Positions 35,485-44,486 of a stretch of 64,000 nucleotides of DNA are shown here, piece by piece. This DNA is from Bacteroidota bacterium (lineage in GTDB: Bacteria; Bacteroidota; Bacteroidia; Cytophagales; Cyclobacteriaceae): assembly GCA_023417785.1 (NCBI GenBank), contig JAEZEH010000155.1:62001-126000 (forward strand). Reading direction: 5' to 3'. The notes under the pieces are model-generated. The model made no database searches, had not been told where the DNA came from, and saw only the letters and a program-made list of their open reading frames with translations. A program made the translations under genes and the position numbers. Each line of letters starts with the position of its first letter. The stretch's first letter is position 1.

Positions 35485-36456
35485 TTAAATCCATTTACAT
35501 CCTTTTCCGGATATCGTTACTTTTTTATCCTGGAGTGTATATTCTCCTTTTAACATGAACTTGAAGCTCTCGAGAACGTTTTCAAGGGATTCGTTTTCAT
35601 ATCGGGCTGTTATTTTACATGGCGTGAGCTCAGGGTTTAGCAGGGTGACCTCAACGCCATACCAGTTTTCAAGGTCGGCGATCGCATCCCCCAACTGGCG
35701 TTGCCGAAACGAAAGCACATTATCTTTCCATTCAATAAAGCGGCGTACATCAACTGAAAGTGTATCGATTCCCTGCTGGCTTTCCGTTAGTCTGGCTTGC
35801 TGATTTGGTCTCAATAATACCGATACAGCGTTATGGTCCGCCACGCGAACTTTACCTGAAACCAGGGTGATTTCCTCAACATCTTGCATTTCTCGGATGT
35901 TGAATGTTGTACCGAGTACGGTGGTCAGTCCACGGGAAGTATTGACAACGAAGGGCGACGACGGATTATGAACTACTTCGAAGTAGGCCTCGCCGCTTAG
36001 GGTCACTTCACGGTGTTTGCCATCAAACCTTTCTGGAAAGGATAGCGAACTATTTGTATTCAGTTTAACGACGCTGCCATCTGGAAGGCGAATGGTGAGC
36101 TTCTGGCCTTTAGCCGTGGTGCGGGTTAGCAGGATAGCCTGTTGGTGTATCGGCGTCGAGGTGTTTCGACCTGGAAACACATAAAAAAAACCTGCAATGA
36201 TAAGGATCGACACGGAAGCAGCTACTGCCCAGGTCCATGAGCGACTTGTTGTTTTCCGCGAGGAAATCCGCCGTTTAATATCAGTTCCCAGGCGGTTTTC
36301 GAGGAATACAAATTCTTCTGCTCTGACGTTTTCTTTCAAAACGTCATTCTTGTGTTCAAGAAAGAATCTTTCCAGAATCTGCTTTTCTTTCTCTGATGCA
36401 TTCCCTGCCAGGTAAGCGTCCAGCACGCGGCGGATATCGTGTTCTTCAAGCGGCAT
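35485..36456 (-). CDS. FecR family anti-sigma/sigma-regulator protein
   Basis: 323 residues. Short N-terminal cytoplasmic part (about 1-73, IRRVLDAYLAGNASEKEKQI) that would hold the sigma factor, one TM helix (about 75-94), then a periplasmic FecR domain with AKGQKLTIRLPDGSVVKLNT, LSGEAYFEVVHNPSSPFVV and LGTTFNIRE, and the DUF4974 C-terminal domain (SFRQRQLGDAIADLENWYG). It relays the state of the STN-bearing SusC to the ECF sigma factor encoded 53 bases upstream. The gene precedes susC by 159 bases that hold leader hairpins. Confidence 0.95.
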   Translation of the reverse strand: MPLEEHDIRRVLDAYLAGNASEKEKQILERFFLEHKNDVLKENVRAEEFVFLENRLGTDIKRRISSRKTTSRSWTWAVAASVSILIIAGFFYVFPGRNTSTPIHQQAILLTRTTAKGQKLTIRLPDGSVVKLNTNSSLSFPERFDGKHREVTLSGEAYFEVVHNPSSPFVVNTSRGLTTVLGTTFNIREMQDVEEITLVSGKVRVADHNAVSVLLRPNQQARLTESQQGIDTLSVDVRRFIEWKDNVLSFRQRQLGDAIADLENWYGVEVTLLNPELTPCKITARYENESLENVLESFKFMLKGEYTLQDKKVTISGKGCKWI

Positions 36457-36509
36457 ACAATACTAGTTGCACACGATTGCACTTCCCCCTACGCGATTGT
36501 GAGGTTTTT

Positions 36510-37091
36510 TTAGAAAAAGAAAAAAAGAATAATGGCGGTTAGTTTTTCCATTGAGAGCCTGAGGTGTTTCAGGGCTTTGGTGATTTGATTCTCAACAGTT
36601 TTTGGTGAGATCTGAAGTTTCTCTGCAATCTTTTTATTAGGCAGGGATTGAATCCTGCTAAGGTAAAAAACTTCACGGCATCTTTCCGGCAGGTGATCGA
36701 TGGTGCGTTGGAGAATTTCTTCCACTTCTCGTGCGTCGTACTCCTGCTCGAAACTCTCTGACGCTCCGATCCGGTTGAAATGTTCAAGATGTTTCTTACT
36801 GATAGAGCCCGAACGTAAATGCATGAAGCAGCGGAATTTGACCGCCTGATAAAGGTATCCTTCGATGCTTACAATATTCTTATGACAGCCTTTCTCCCAG
36901 AACGAAACGAATGTATCCTGGATCATATCCTGGGCGACAGCGTCATTCTCAGTGATGCGGCAGGCCACATGATACAAGCGGAGCCAGTGTGTCTTATATA
37001 TGGAGTCGAACGCACGTTCATCACCAGACCGCACCCTGGCAACCAATTCAGCATCGGTATATGAAGCGTCATTCATATTGGAGAAGGTCAT
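36510..37091 (-). CDS. RNA polymerase ECF-type sigma factor
   Basis: Predicted 193 residues. Sigma region 2 (about 15-85: LVARVRSGDERAFDSIYKTH, DMIQDTFVSFWEK) and region 4 (about 130-180: LPERCREVFYLSRIQSLPNK, LQISPKTVENQITKALKHLR) are both present. Bacteroidota use such factors with FecR partners to switch on the adjacent SusC/SusD operon when its glycan is present. The start could be either 37091 or an ATG 5 codons in. It is the first gene of the locus; 126 bases separate it from the converse end of the cytochrome/PA14 gene upstream. Confidence 0.93.
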   Translation of the reverse strand: MTFSNMNDASYTDAELVARVRSGDERAFDSIYKTHWLRLYHVACRITENDAVAQDMIQDTFVSFWEKGCHKNIVSIEGYLYQAVKFRCFMHLRSGSISKKHLEHFNRIGASESFEQEYDAREVEEILQRTIDHLPERCREVFYLSRIQSLPNKKIAEKLQISPKTVENQITKALKHLRLSMEKLTAIILFFFF

Positions 37092-37170
37092 CTAAATTAG
37101 TCAATTCCCTCCTATCGCAATCGAATTAGTGAATCAAAATAACAATTTATTAAGGTAGTCTGGTTAAAAC

Positions 37171-37201
37171 AAAAAAGGCTGCACCAAAAAACGCAACAGC
37201 C
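37171..37201 (-). terminator. Terminator of the cytochrome/PA14 gene
   Basis: On the minus strand GGCTG (37197-37201) pairs with CAGCC (37177-37181) over a T-rich loop, followed by TTTTTTGTTTT. The stem is short (5 bp) but the T tract is good, and it begins 17 bases past the stop. Confidence 0.6.
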
Positions 37202-37217
37202 ATAACGTTCCTCAGAG

Positions 37218-40169
37218 TCAGGGCAAGTCAATACGCGGGATGGCATTCATCGTATACCAGCATTCTGTCGACCACAATAGGTTGTCGTTCTCACTGTGGA
37301 AGGCTTCCTTGTTGAGCTTTACATAGACTACGTGCTTTGGTTTCATGTTCCGCAGCTTCAGCGTTACACGTTTTCTGTCGGATGAGACGGATATACCGGA
37401 AACTGGCAGTTCTTCTTCATCAATCTTTGGTCCGCCGTAATTTTCCGTTGGTTCGTACCTCCACTGGCTGATGAAATAATCTTCCGGTCTTGTGCCTGCA
37501 CCTTCCTTCAAAGGTTCAGTGAATTCTATTTCCAACCCCGACGATAGCGCGCGGACGGCGAGCATCTCAAACGTAATTTTGTTATTGAATGTCAGTCTCT
37601 GCAAGCCGTAGCTCAACTTTCCGTAGTGGGCCCAGTTCCCGGTCGAACCCACGCCGCCGGCATACAAGCTTCCGTCGGGGCCCCAGACGATTCTGTTGAT
37701 ACCGGCCTCCAGTCCTTGCGTAAAACGAAATACTGCACCCTGATACTGACCATCCACTTTCTCAGCAAAAACACGTTTGATTCCACCGTGCGTTACTTCG
37801 CCATGAATCATTTGGTTCTGATATGGCCCTACATTCAAGGGCGCGGGCTGACTGGGCGAATTACCGATTTCGTCTTGAGGAAGCCAGACCACAGGGAGTG
37901 TCTCTTTGGCATTCGCCGTTCCGTCAAAGTCGACCGACCGCGAACCATACCATGCACCCTCCTGCAAATGGATGATCTTGCTTGATGGCAACCAGTCACC
38001 CTGGTTATCCGCAATGAAGATCTCATTATCTACACCGAGCCCTATTCCATTAGGCGTACGGAGGCCAGTGGCGGCGAATGTGAACGATCCGTCTTCGCGG
38101 GAAATCTTTACAACCTTACCCCTATCCGGTATCTGCGGCTTAGTGCTCGCGCCACCAGGGTTGATCGCCGTGGCCAGCGTACCATAGAAGTACCCGTCTT
38201 TATAAAGCAATCCGAACGCGAACTCATGAAAGTTGGCTGATACCCGCCATCCATTACAGATCGTTTCGTATTCATCAATGACGTCATCATTATCGCGATC
38301 AATAAGTTTGGTCAGTTCCTGTTTTTGAAGGACGTAGATTTCGTTATCCACGACTTTTACGCCAAGAGGCTCGGCAAGGCCGGAGGCGATACGTTTCGCC
38401 TTTACTGAACTTCCACCTTTTTCAACGCCATCAAGCAGATAAACCGATCCGAGCGAATCCCAGGTTGTGACCACAAGCCTGCCGTCAGGAAGAAAGTCCA
38501 GGCCCCCAACTTTGGGATGAAAATCCGGAGGCCGGGCCTGAGCCAGGTCGAAGCTCGGATGGACATTAGTGAGTGGTGATCCGTTACCGGGATCGACATC
38601 CTTTTTCACCACCATGGGCGCAGACTGCGTTTGACGGATGTCTTTCCCCAGGAATGAAAAGACTTCAGGCGGCACCACGACGAAGTCTTCCGATCCGTGA
38701 AGGCGCCACTGCAGCGAAAGTCCTTTTCCCCCACTGCCCTGGAAGTATTCAACTTTGAAGGGATGCTTCCCTGCGCTCAGGTTCATTTCTCCATCCCGGG
38801 GATCAAGCCCGTGGTTTCCCCCGTTATCAACAACCAGTTTATTGTCGACAAACAGCCGGGAGCCGTCGTCGCTGACCAGGCGGAATACCAGATTTGTTGT
38901 CGACTTCACTGAAATGAATCCGGAAGCATGAATGACAAAGTTATCGGTCAGGGGACCGAAATCATTTTCATTCAAATGGAGCGCGTTTATAGATCCGGAG
39001 GCCAGTGGGCGCATCTCATCATTGATCTCAACAAAGTCACTCACTAACTCTTCGAATTGGTAAACATTGACAGCAATGCCAGGCTGTTCCCTGGCCGGGT
39101 CAATCTTTGATGGATCCAGTTGTTCGAAGTTTACCTCGTATGATGGTTTGGGCATCAGCTTGTTTGAAGCTGCCTCTGTTTCTTCCGCGGCATCCAGTGA
39201 CAGAATGTAGTCAACCATCGTCGATGCGTCGTCTTTCGACAGGTCGGGGTGCGGCGTCATTGGTACATCACCCCAGTTCCCCTGGCCGCCTTCAAGGATC
39301 TTTTCAATCAGCGACTCCTTTCGCTGGGGTGAAGAATCGTATCGCCTGGCGATTTCAATGTATGACGGTCCTACTGTTTTTACATCTTTATTGTGGCAGG
39401 TATTGCAGTCACTCCTCGCCATTATAACCTCGACAGCCTGTTCCCCCGCCACCTGCTCCTCCACGCCTTCCAGCTTTGGTTTGGGAGTCAGAAGAATGGT
39501 CACTTTGTTTTGTCCGTTTTTCAGTTTCAACGTAGCGTCTATCCGCTGAAACGACGCTCCTTCAATCGATTCGGAAGTACGCGAATTGGTGATAAGTTCG
39601 CCGTCCGTCTGAATGTCTTCGTCTGATTGAATTGATGCGATTTGCATTCTCAATAGTACTGACTGGCCATCAGCGAGGCCGGAAACGACAAAGCCTCTTT
39701 CGAAGCCTGCCTTATCATCGTGATCCCTGAATTCAGGGGATTCCCTAATGGTCACCTCAGAGGAACCATGCTTTAAGATGTAGCTGATTGAGACCTTGTT
39801 ATCCTTTATATGATGACCTTTGTAGATAACCTCAGGGGTAATCGTCTTGCCATTGCTTTCGACTCTCCACGGATTGGTAACCGCTTCATTGATGTAAGTG
39901 ATACCTTGTGAGGTAGGCTGAGGCCCGTGGGCGCTGGTATAAACTGCCCCATCGAATTTTATCCCGCCGGTCCAGGCTTTAAAGAGCGATCCATATTGTG
40001 TGCTGTACGCCACCCATAGTTTGTCGTTCAAAGCAATGCTCATCATGCGCGGCTGCTGATCAAGCACCGATCGGACTACCCAGACCTCGCGGGGCCGTTC
40101 TATTCTGTCAGATTTGTCACACGAAATGAAACACAGGAAAACGAGGCCGATAACAGCAATGCGATTCAT
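37218..40169 (-). CDS. Cytochrome c, PA14 and sugar-dehydrogenase-propeller fusion lipoprotein
   Basis: 983 residues. Lipobox FISC gives Cys17. A beta region (about 25-245) is followed by a class I cytochrome c domain with haem site Cys255-x2-Cys258-His259 and probable Met304 ligand (GDVPMTPHPD). A PA14 carbohydrate-binding domain lies at about 365-500, and then a PQQ/glucose-sorbosone dehydrogenase-like propeller (about 530-890: DFLPDGRLVVTTWD, LRTPNGIGLGVDNEIFIADN). The design suggests periplasmic or surface oxidation of a sugar with electron transfer through the haem, but the propeller's cofactor and activity are not proven by motif. It stands alone with its own terminator; relation to the adjoining glycan locus is unclear. 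Confidence 0.82.
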   Translation of the reverse strand: MNRIAVIGLVFLCFISCDKSDRIERPREVWVVRSVLDQQPRMMSIALNDKLWVAYSTQYGSLFKAWTGGIKFDGAVYTSAHGPQPTSQGITYINEAVTNPWRVESNGKTITPEVIYKGHHIKDNKVSISYILKHGSSEVTIRESPEFRDHDDKAGFERGFVVSGLADGQSVLLRMQIASIQSDEDIQTDGELITNSRTSESIEGASFQRIDATLKLKNGQNKVTILLTPKPKLEGVEEQVAGEQAVEVIMARSDCNTCHNKDVKTVGPSYIEIARRYDSSPQRKESLIEKILEGGQGNWGDVPMTPHPDLSKDDASTMVDYILSLDAAEETEAASNKLMPKPSYEVNFEQLDPSKIDPAREQPGIAVNVYQFEELVSDFVEINDEMRPLASGSINALHLNENDFGPLTDNFVIHASGFISVKSTTNLVFRLVSDDGSRLFVDNKLVVDNGGNHGLDPRDGEMNLSAGKHPFKVEYFQGSGGKGLSLQWRLHGSEDFVVVPPEVFSFLGKDIRQTQSAPMVVKKDVDPGNGSPLTNVHPSFDLAQARPPDFHPKVGGLDFLPDGRLVVTTWDSLGSVYLLDGVEKGGSSVKAKRIASGLAEPLGVKVVDNEIYVLQKQELTKLIDRDNDDVIDEYETICNGWRVSANFHEFAFGLLYKDGYFYGTLATAINPGGASTKPQIPDRGKVVKISREDGSFTFAATGLRTPNGIGLGVDNEIFIADNQGDWLPSSKIIHLQEGAWYGSRSVDFDGTANAKETLPVVWLPQDEIGNSPSQPAPLNVGPYQNQMIHGEVTHGGIKRVFAEKVDGQYQGAVFRFTQGLEAGINRIVWGPDGSLYAGGVGSTGNWAHYGKLSYGLQRLTFNNKITFEMLAVRALSSGLEIEFTEPLKEGAGTRPEDYFISQWRYEPTENYGGPKIDEEELPVSGISVSSDRKRVTLKLRNMKPKHVVYVKLNKEAFHSENDNLLWSTECWYTMNAIPRIDLP

Positions 40170-40473
40170 GATTAAAGGTTAAATGTTGGCGGCCGGGGCC
40201 GATCCAAAAAGGTACAAGGAATGCTCGTTTAATCAATTTATTGGGTGAGGTTAAATTCCAGGAAATCGTTCCCGGTAACGTTTACAAGGACTATTAAAGC
40301 CGCCTGGCAGAATTCATTTGGGCTCGTCTATGGTGAAGGACTTCTACAAGGGGAAACAGAATAGCGGATACACACGCCGCAGTAGGGTCTGTTCAGCAAT
40401 CCCACGCAGCCCTGGCTTTCACGATGCAACGGTATAAAGTTTTTATGACCGTTTTAAAGAAAGAGAGAAGGAT
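40170..40473. other. Divergent intergenic region
   Basis: These 304 bases lie between the divergent cytochrome/PA14 and DUF748 genes and must carry both promoters. I see no gene. AGAGAAGG at 40464-40471, just before the ATG at 40474, is a better Shine-Dalgarno than most in the window. No clear promoter motif could be assigned. Confidence 0.4.
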
Positions 40474-41679
40474 ATGCGTAAGGGGAAAGGAAAGTCGTTC
40501 ACGATCATTGTGGTCGCATTGTTTGTAGCAGCTTGCACAATCCGGTTCTTCTTTTTACCACATTGGGTTACCGATCACATCGATAGCCGGCTCAGTTTAC
40601 TTCCCGACTATAAAATCTCCTACGACGACTATTCCATATCATTGCTAACTGCATCCGTTACGCTTAAGGACGTGAGGATGATAAGATCTCAACAAACTGG
40701 TCCCTTGCCATTCTTTGAGACTGAGAAACTCAAAGCCGGGCTTGACTGGAAATCGTTGACCAGGGGATTCTGGGTTGCCCGTATCATGGTGGATCACCCC
40801 CGAATAAACTTCATTAATAGTCCTGATAATCAAAGCCAGCAAAATCATATTCCCGATCGTTGGACTGACGTTGTGAAGGAGCTCGCTATTCTTCCTGTCA
40901 ATGTAATAACAGTGCGGGATGGCGAGATCATTTACCACGATTACAACGTCGCCCCAAAAGTAGTGTTACGCATGACCGATGTTTCGTTAAATGCAACCAA
41001 TCTTCAGAATGCCAACGGCGATGAGAAAATTCTATCAGGGCTGGCTGAAGGATCAGCGCGAGTCAACAATGCGAAAATTAAGGTAGATATTCAACTTAAC
41101 GCATTTTACAACGACCCCATGTTTCTGCTGAATGCCGAGCTGTCAGAGTTGAATCTGTTCGACGTTCGGGACTTACTTCGGGCATATGGCCAATTCGATG
41201 TTCAGCAGGGCTTATTCAGTTTTTACACAGAAGCCGGAACGAGAAACAACAAGGTGATAGGAGTTGTAAAACCTTTGATTCAGGACGTTACAATGGCATC
41301 ACACCAGGGAAAGGATGAGCCGGCGACATCATACCTGGTTCGTCCTTCCATGCGCCAGGAAGAGGAGAATGTATGGCTCGTCACGAGTCTTGTGAATAAC
41401 GTTGAAGAAATTCAGTTTGAAGGGTCTCTGGCAAAGGGCAAAACCAATCTGTGGGCCGCCGTCGGATACACGTTACACAACACATTTGTTGAAGCGCTGG
41501 TGGCCATGCTCGAGAAATCGGCACAATCCGCCGACAAACCTGGTTCTCCCCGTCTATCCGCGAAACCAGAACAGAAAGCATCCAAGGTATCGGCGGATGC
41601 TGATAAGAAGAAAGGATTCCTCCGCAAAGTTTTTAAGAAGAAAGAAGATCGTAAAAAAAAGTCCCGCGACAAAAACTAA
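40474..41679 (+). CDS. DUF748/AsmA-like envelope protein
   Basis: Predicted 401 residues. One N-terminal TM anchor (about 8-28) is followed by a periplasmic beta-rich region with DUF748 features: the start DYSISLLTASVTLKDVRM, KAGLDWKSLTRGFWVARIMV, and VRDGEIIYHDY. The C-terminal 50 residues are highly basic (KKGFLRKVFKKKEDRKKKSR). DUF748 and AsmA proteins are elongated structures linked to lipid movement or outer-membrane assembly. The gene converges with the FAD-Rieske gene, 7 bases between stops. The position among stress and envelope genes fits an envelope-maintenance role, which is inference. Confidence 0.8.
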   Translation: MRKGKGKSFTIIVVALFVAACTIRFFFLPHWVTDHIDSRLSLLPDYKISYDDYSISLLTASVTLKDVRMIRSQQTGPLPFFETEKLKAGLDWKSLTRGFWVARIMVDHPRINFINSPDNQSQQNHIPDRWTDVVKELAILPVNVITVRDGEIIYHDYNVAPKVVLRMTDVSLNATNLQNANGDEKILSGLAEGSARVNNAKIKVDIQLNAFYNDPMFLLNAELSELNLFDVRDLLRAYGQFDVQQGLFSFYTEAGTRNNKVIGVVKPLIQDVTMASHQGKDEPATSYLVRPSMRQEEENVWLVTSLVNNVEEIQFEGSLAKGKTNLWAAVGYTLHNTFVEALVAMLEKSAQSADKPGSPRLSAKPEQKASKVSADADKKKGFLRKVFKKKEDRKKKSRDKN

Positions 41680-41686
41680 GCGGTAT

Positions 41687-43303
41687 CTACTCTTCTTTCT
41701 TTACCCTGGCTGTCTCCTTCTGTAGCAACATCGATGGATCAAAAGGCTTGAGATCAGAAAGCGAAGGCCCGTTTACGACTTTTCCGTTACATGAAAAACG
41801 AGAGCCGTGGCATGGACAATCGAAAGATTTCTCATCTCCGTTCCAGCGCACATAACAGCCAAGGTGAGGGCAGACTGCCGAGTACGCATGGATGTTTGAT
41901 TCCGCATCTTTGTATACAGCTACTTTCATTGCTCCAGACCGGATAATTGCACCATTGTCGGCGCCGAGGCTTTGAAGTGTGTCGATATCACCTGGTGTAA
42001 ACAAGTCGCGGTATTGACCCGCCATATTCAGGGCCTCCTTCAAAAAGTCCGGAGCTATTGACATCGATAAGGTAATCCGCGCGGGATCGTAGAGGTCTCT
42101 CCACCTGTTCTTTTTTCCAAGAATGATATCCGGGATAATAATACCAGCCAGCGTGCCATGAGTCATTCCGTGTCCGGAATCACCAGTCACGACGTAAATG
42201 TTTTCATCTCCGGGATTGAGCCCGATGAAACCCATCATATCAACCGGCTCCATAACCTGACCAGACCAATTGTACGCAATGTTGGTAATCATCGGGAAAT
42301 GCAGTTTCGCCCATTGTTCGAGATAAACATACCTGTCTTCTTCGGGAACGCCTTCGTTGCCTGCCTGACCGGTTTTATGATCCGCACCGCCCACGATCAG
42401 GAGGTCTGCCACGTCGTTGAACGGCTGCGTGCGTGCATAGTGGTATGGTTTGGCGACCCATTTCGATTCCATGTCACCGGTATCCCACCAAAGTGCGCGA
42501 GGTAAAGAACCCTTGGGAATTTCTGCGGCAATTACATACGTACGGTACGGATGCTGTTTGGTGTGCATTGTTACGCGATCATTGACCGGGGAATTGGTCG
42601 CGACTACAATCTCCTGAGCCATGACCCTGAAACCGTTTGCCCATACGCCGTCTTTTGTTATCTCATCTACATGCGAGTGACAGAGGATTTCACCGCCATA
42701 TTTCAGGATTGCCTGGCAAAGTCCATTCATGTACTTCATAGGATGGAACTGCGCCTGATCCGGGAAGCGCAGACATGGACCAGGTTGATTCGCAAGTTCG
42801 GGAACCACTGACAGTATTTCTGTCGGCAATCCTACACGCCGCGTGGCGTCAAACTCGTCTTGAATCGTACTGACTTTATCCGAAGGATGGAGAAACAGGT
42901 AGCCGTCTAAACGCGTGAAATCACAATCGATGATTTCCTCCTTCACTATCCGCTCAATAAAATCAATCGCTGCCGAGTGGCTCTCGGCTGCCAACCGCGA
43001 TTTCTCCAGACCAAATGTCTTCTCAATTTCCAGATAGCGATCATCCAGCGCGTTGCTCAGATGGGCGGTCGTTCTTCCCGATTCACCGCTGCCTATTTCA
43101 CCATCTTCCAGGACGATCACCCTTCTGCCGGCCTTCGCCAACGTATAGGCTACTGACAATCCCGCTATGCCGGCGCCAACCACGACCGTTTCTGTGTTCA
43201 GATCACGGTCCAGCGCCGGGAATTTCTGCCGGTCCACAGAGTCAGTCCAGAACGTCTCATGAAATCCGGATGTTTTTTCCGGCGAATTGTTAATTGAATC
43301 CAT
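41687..43303 (-). CDS. FAD-dependent oxidoreductase with C-terminal Rieske [2Fe-2S] domain
   Basis: 538 residues. A DadA/glycine-oxidase type FAD fold begins with the dinucleotide motif VVVGAGIAGLSVAYTLAKAG (about 40-60) and SGRTTAHLSNALDDRY. The last 90 residues form a Rieske domain with both cluster motifs intact: Cys478-Pro-His480 (CPHLGC) and Cys496-Pro-Cys498-His499 (CPCHGSRF). The fusion would pass electrons between flavin and the iron-sulfur centre; the substrate is likely an amine or imino acid but is unknown. No signal peptide is seen, so it is cytoplasmic. Such fusions are widespread next to stress genes in soil bacteria. Confidence 0.9.
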   Translation of the reverse strand: MDSINNSPEKTSGFHETFWTDSVDRQKFPALDRDLNTETVVVGAGIAGLSVAYTLAKAGRRVIVLEDGEIGSGESGRTTAHLSNALDDRYLEIEKTFGLEKSRLAAESHSAAIDFIERIVKEEIIDCDFTRLDGYLFLHPSDKVSTIQDEFDATRRVGLPTEILSVVPELANQPGPCLRFPDQAQFHPMKYMNGLCQAILKYGGEILCHSHVDEITKDGVWANGFRVMAQEIVVATNSPVNDRVTMHTKQHPYRTYVIAAEIPKGSLPRALWWDTGDMESKWVAKPYHYARTQPFNDVADLLIVGGADHKTGQAGNEGVPEEDRYVYLEQWAKLHFPMITNIAYNWSGQVMEPVDMMGFIGLNPGDENIYVVTGDSGHGMTHGTLAGIIIPDIILGKKNRWRDLYDPARITLSMSIAPDFLKEALNMAGQYRDLFTPGDIDTLQSLGADNGAIIRSGAMKVAVYKDAESNIHAYSAVCPHLGCYVRWNGDEKSFDCPCHGSRFSCNGKVVNGPSLSDLKPFDPSMLLQKETARVKKEE

Positions 43304-43422
43304 TGCGTTTGGTTTTGATCAGCGATTTGAATGTTGAGTGGATATGAGAAAATTCAGGAGCCGGCAGGCTCTCCTTTTCTCCTCTCCTAATCAAGCGCTT
43401 ATTGAGTTAATACAAAATAAAA

Positions 43423-43458
43423 TCGCTCCGGGATTCCGTTGAACCGGAACCGGAGCGA
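43423..43458 (-). terminator. Intrinsic terminator of the small membrane protein gene
   Basis: A 9-bp stem (TCGCTCCGG at 43423-43431 with CCGGAGCGA at 43450-43458), further extended by inner GGTTCC/GGAA pairing, followed on the minus strand by TTTTATTTTG. It lies 10 bases past the 43469 stop. Confidence 0.82.
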
Positions 43459-43468
43459 CTTTTCGGGT

Positions 43469-43684
43469 TTAACCAACAGGACTTACCTGGTCAATGTCAC
43501 TTTTACGAGAAGCGTGTCCACGCTCAGGGAGCGCGCGCTTCACCGATCCGATAATGTTCTGAACTTTATCACCGAATCGTCTTAGTGGCTCACGGCGTTT
43601 ACCACCAGTAAGCATAGTACCTAAAAGCACCGCCGCCCCTGAGGCCGCAAGCACAGTATATAAAACTCCTTTACCTGAAATCAT
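43469..43684 (-). CDS. Small single-pass membrane protein, hypothetical
   Basis: Predicted 71 residues from ATG at 43684 (MISGKGVLYTVLAASGAAVL); an earlier in-frame ATG adds 8 residues. One TM helix (about 6-24, rich in Ala and Gly) is followed by a basic tail (GGKRREPLRRFGDKVQNIIG, SVKRALPERGHASRK). The layout resembles YtxH-type stress proteins encoded elsewhere in the window, although without the diagnostic APEKG motif. It has its own terminator. Function unknown; the neighbourhood suggests an envelope stress role. Confidence 0.65.
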   Translation of the reverse strand: MISGKGVLYTVLAASGAAVLLGTMLTGGKRREPLRRFGDKVQNIIGSVKRALPERGHASRKSDIDQVSPVG

Positions 43685-43841
43685 AATAATTGTATTTAAG
43701 TTGAACACTTATTCAATGCAGTAAGAAAAAAACAAATGCCTCGGAGCATTGACAGCAAATCGTCGAATATCACAACGATATCCCTATTGGTGAGTAATAT
43801 TCTACGCACAGGCTACTGAAACAATACGCAAACCCGGGAAT

Positions 43842-43864
43842 AAAAAAGGGGACAACGCGTCCCC
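43842..43864 (-). terminator. Intrinsic terminator of the DUF892 gene
   Basis: GGGGAC (43848-43853) pairs with GTCCCC (43859-43864) over a 5-base loop, followed on the minus strand by a run of six T (43842-43847). It lies 24 bases past the stop of the DUF892 gene. Confidence 0.88.
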
Positions 43865-43888
43865 CTTCCTGGTATATGCAAACACTTA

Positions 43889-44434
43889 TCAATCGGCCTC
43901 TTCCTCGTCTGCTTCCTGATTAATACTGCTTTCTGCGATTTCGGTCAGCAGCTGATCGGCTTCCTTCTCCTCAGCCAGTGTTTGGGCAAGCAAATCAGCA
44001 ACATCATTTTTACCCATAGTTTTGGCAAGTGTAACCAAACCTCCATAAGCCGCAATCTCATAGTGTTCTACCTTCTGGGCAGCCATAATGATCGCAGCAT
44101 CGCGTGTCATTGAACCTGACTCGGTTTCCTGAATTACATGCTCACCTTCTTTGGTGATCCCCTCCATCGCTTCACATTTTTTCGACTGGGGTTTCTGATC
44201 CATAAGTTCAAAAACTTCTTCCAGCCGCGCAATCTGTTCCTGTGTGATTGCCAGGTGTTCCTCGAGAGCTTCCTTAAGTTCTTCCGTTGTCGCAGCTTTC
44301 TGCATTTTTGGAAGTGCTTTTATGAGTTGTTTCTCGGCACCATACACATCTTTCAATTCATTGATAAAGTATTCTTCAAGTTGCGAACCTGAATTTTGTC
44401 CGCCTTCGGATTTACGTGTTGTTGACTTTGCCAT
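43889..44434 (-). CDS. DUF892/YciE-type ferritin-like stress protein
   Basis: 181 residues, almost wholly helical, matching the DUF892 ferritin-like family: LEEYFINELKDVYGAEKQLI, LEEHLAITQEQIARLEEVFE, AAQKVEHYEIAAYGGLVTLA and QTLAEEKEADQLL. The repeated E-x-x-H/E-x-x-H pattern supplies the usual di-metal ligands. The tail is acidic. YciE is induced in stationary phase and by osmotic stress in enterobacteria; the molecular function is not established. It follows the GH1-like gene by 52 bases on the same strand, with a possible promoter of its own between, and ends in a strong terminator. Confidence 0.92.
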   Translation of the reverse strand: MAKSTTRKSEGGQNSGSQLEEYFINELKDVYGAEKQLIKALPKMQKAATTEELKEALEEHLAITQEQIARLEEVFELMDQKPQSKKCEAMEGITKEGEHVIQETESGSMTRDAAIIMAAQKVEHYEIAAYGGLVTLAKTMGKNDVADLLAQTLAEEKEADQLLTEIAESSINQEADEEEAD

Positions 44435-44441
44435 AATTAAT

Positions 44442-44472
44442 CAAAGTTTAATTTGTTTGAACCGAAAGCAAA
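44442..44472 (-). promoter_or_regulatory. Possible Bacteroidota-type promoter before the DUF892 gene
   Basis: Minus-strand TTTG (44469-44472) followed 18 bases later by TAAACTTTG (44442-44450) resembles the -33 TTTG / -7 TAnnTTTG promoter of this phylum, with one extra base in the -7 element. It lies only a few bases before the ATG, which would give a very short leader. Confidence 0.3.
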
Positions 44473-44486
44473 AATGTTGTGCCACT

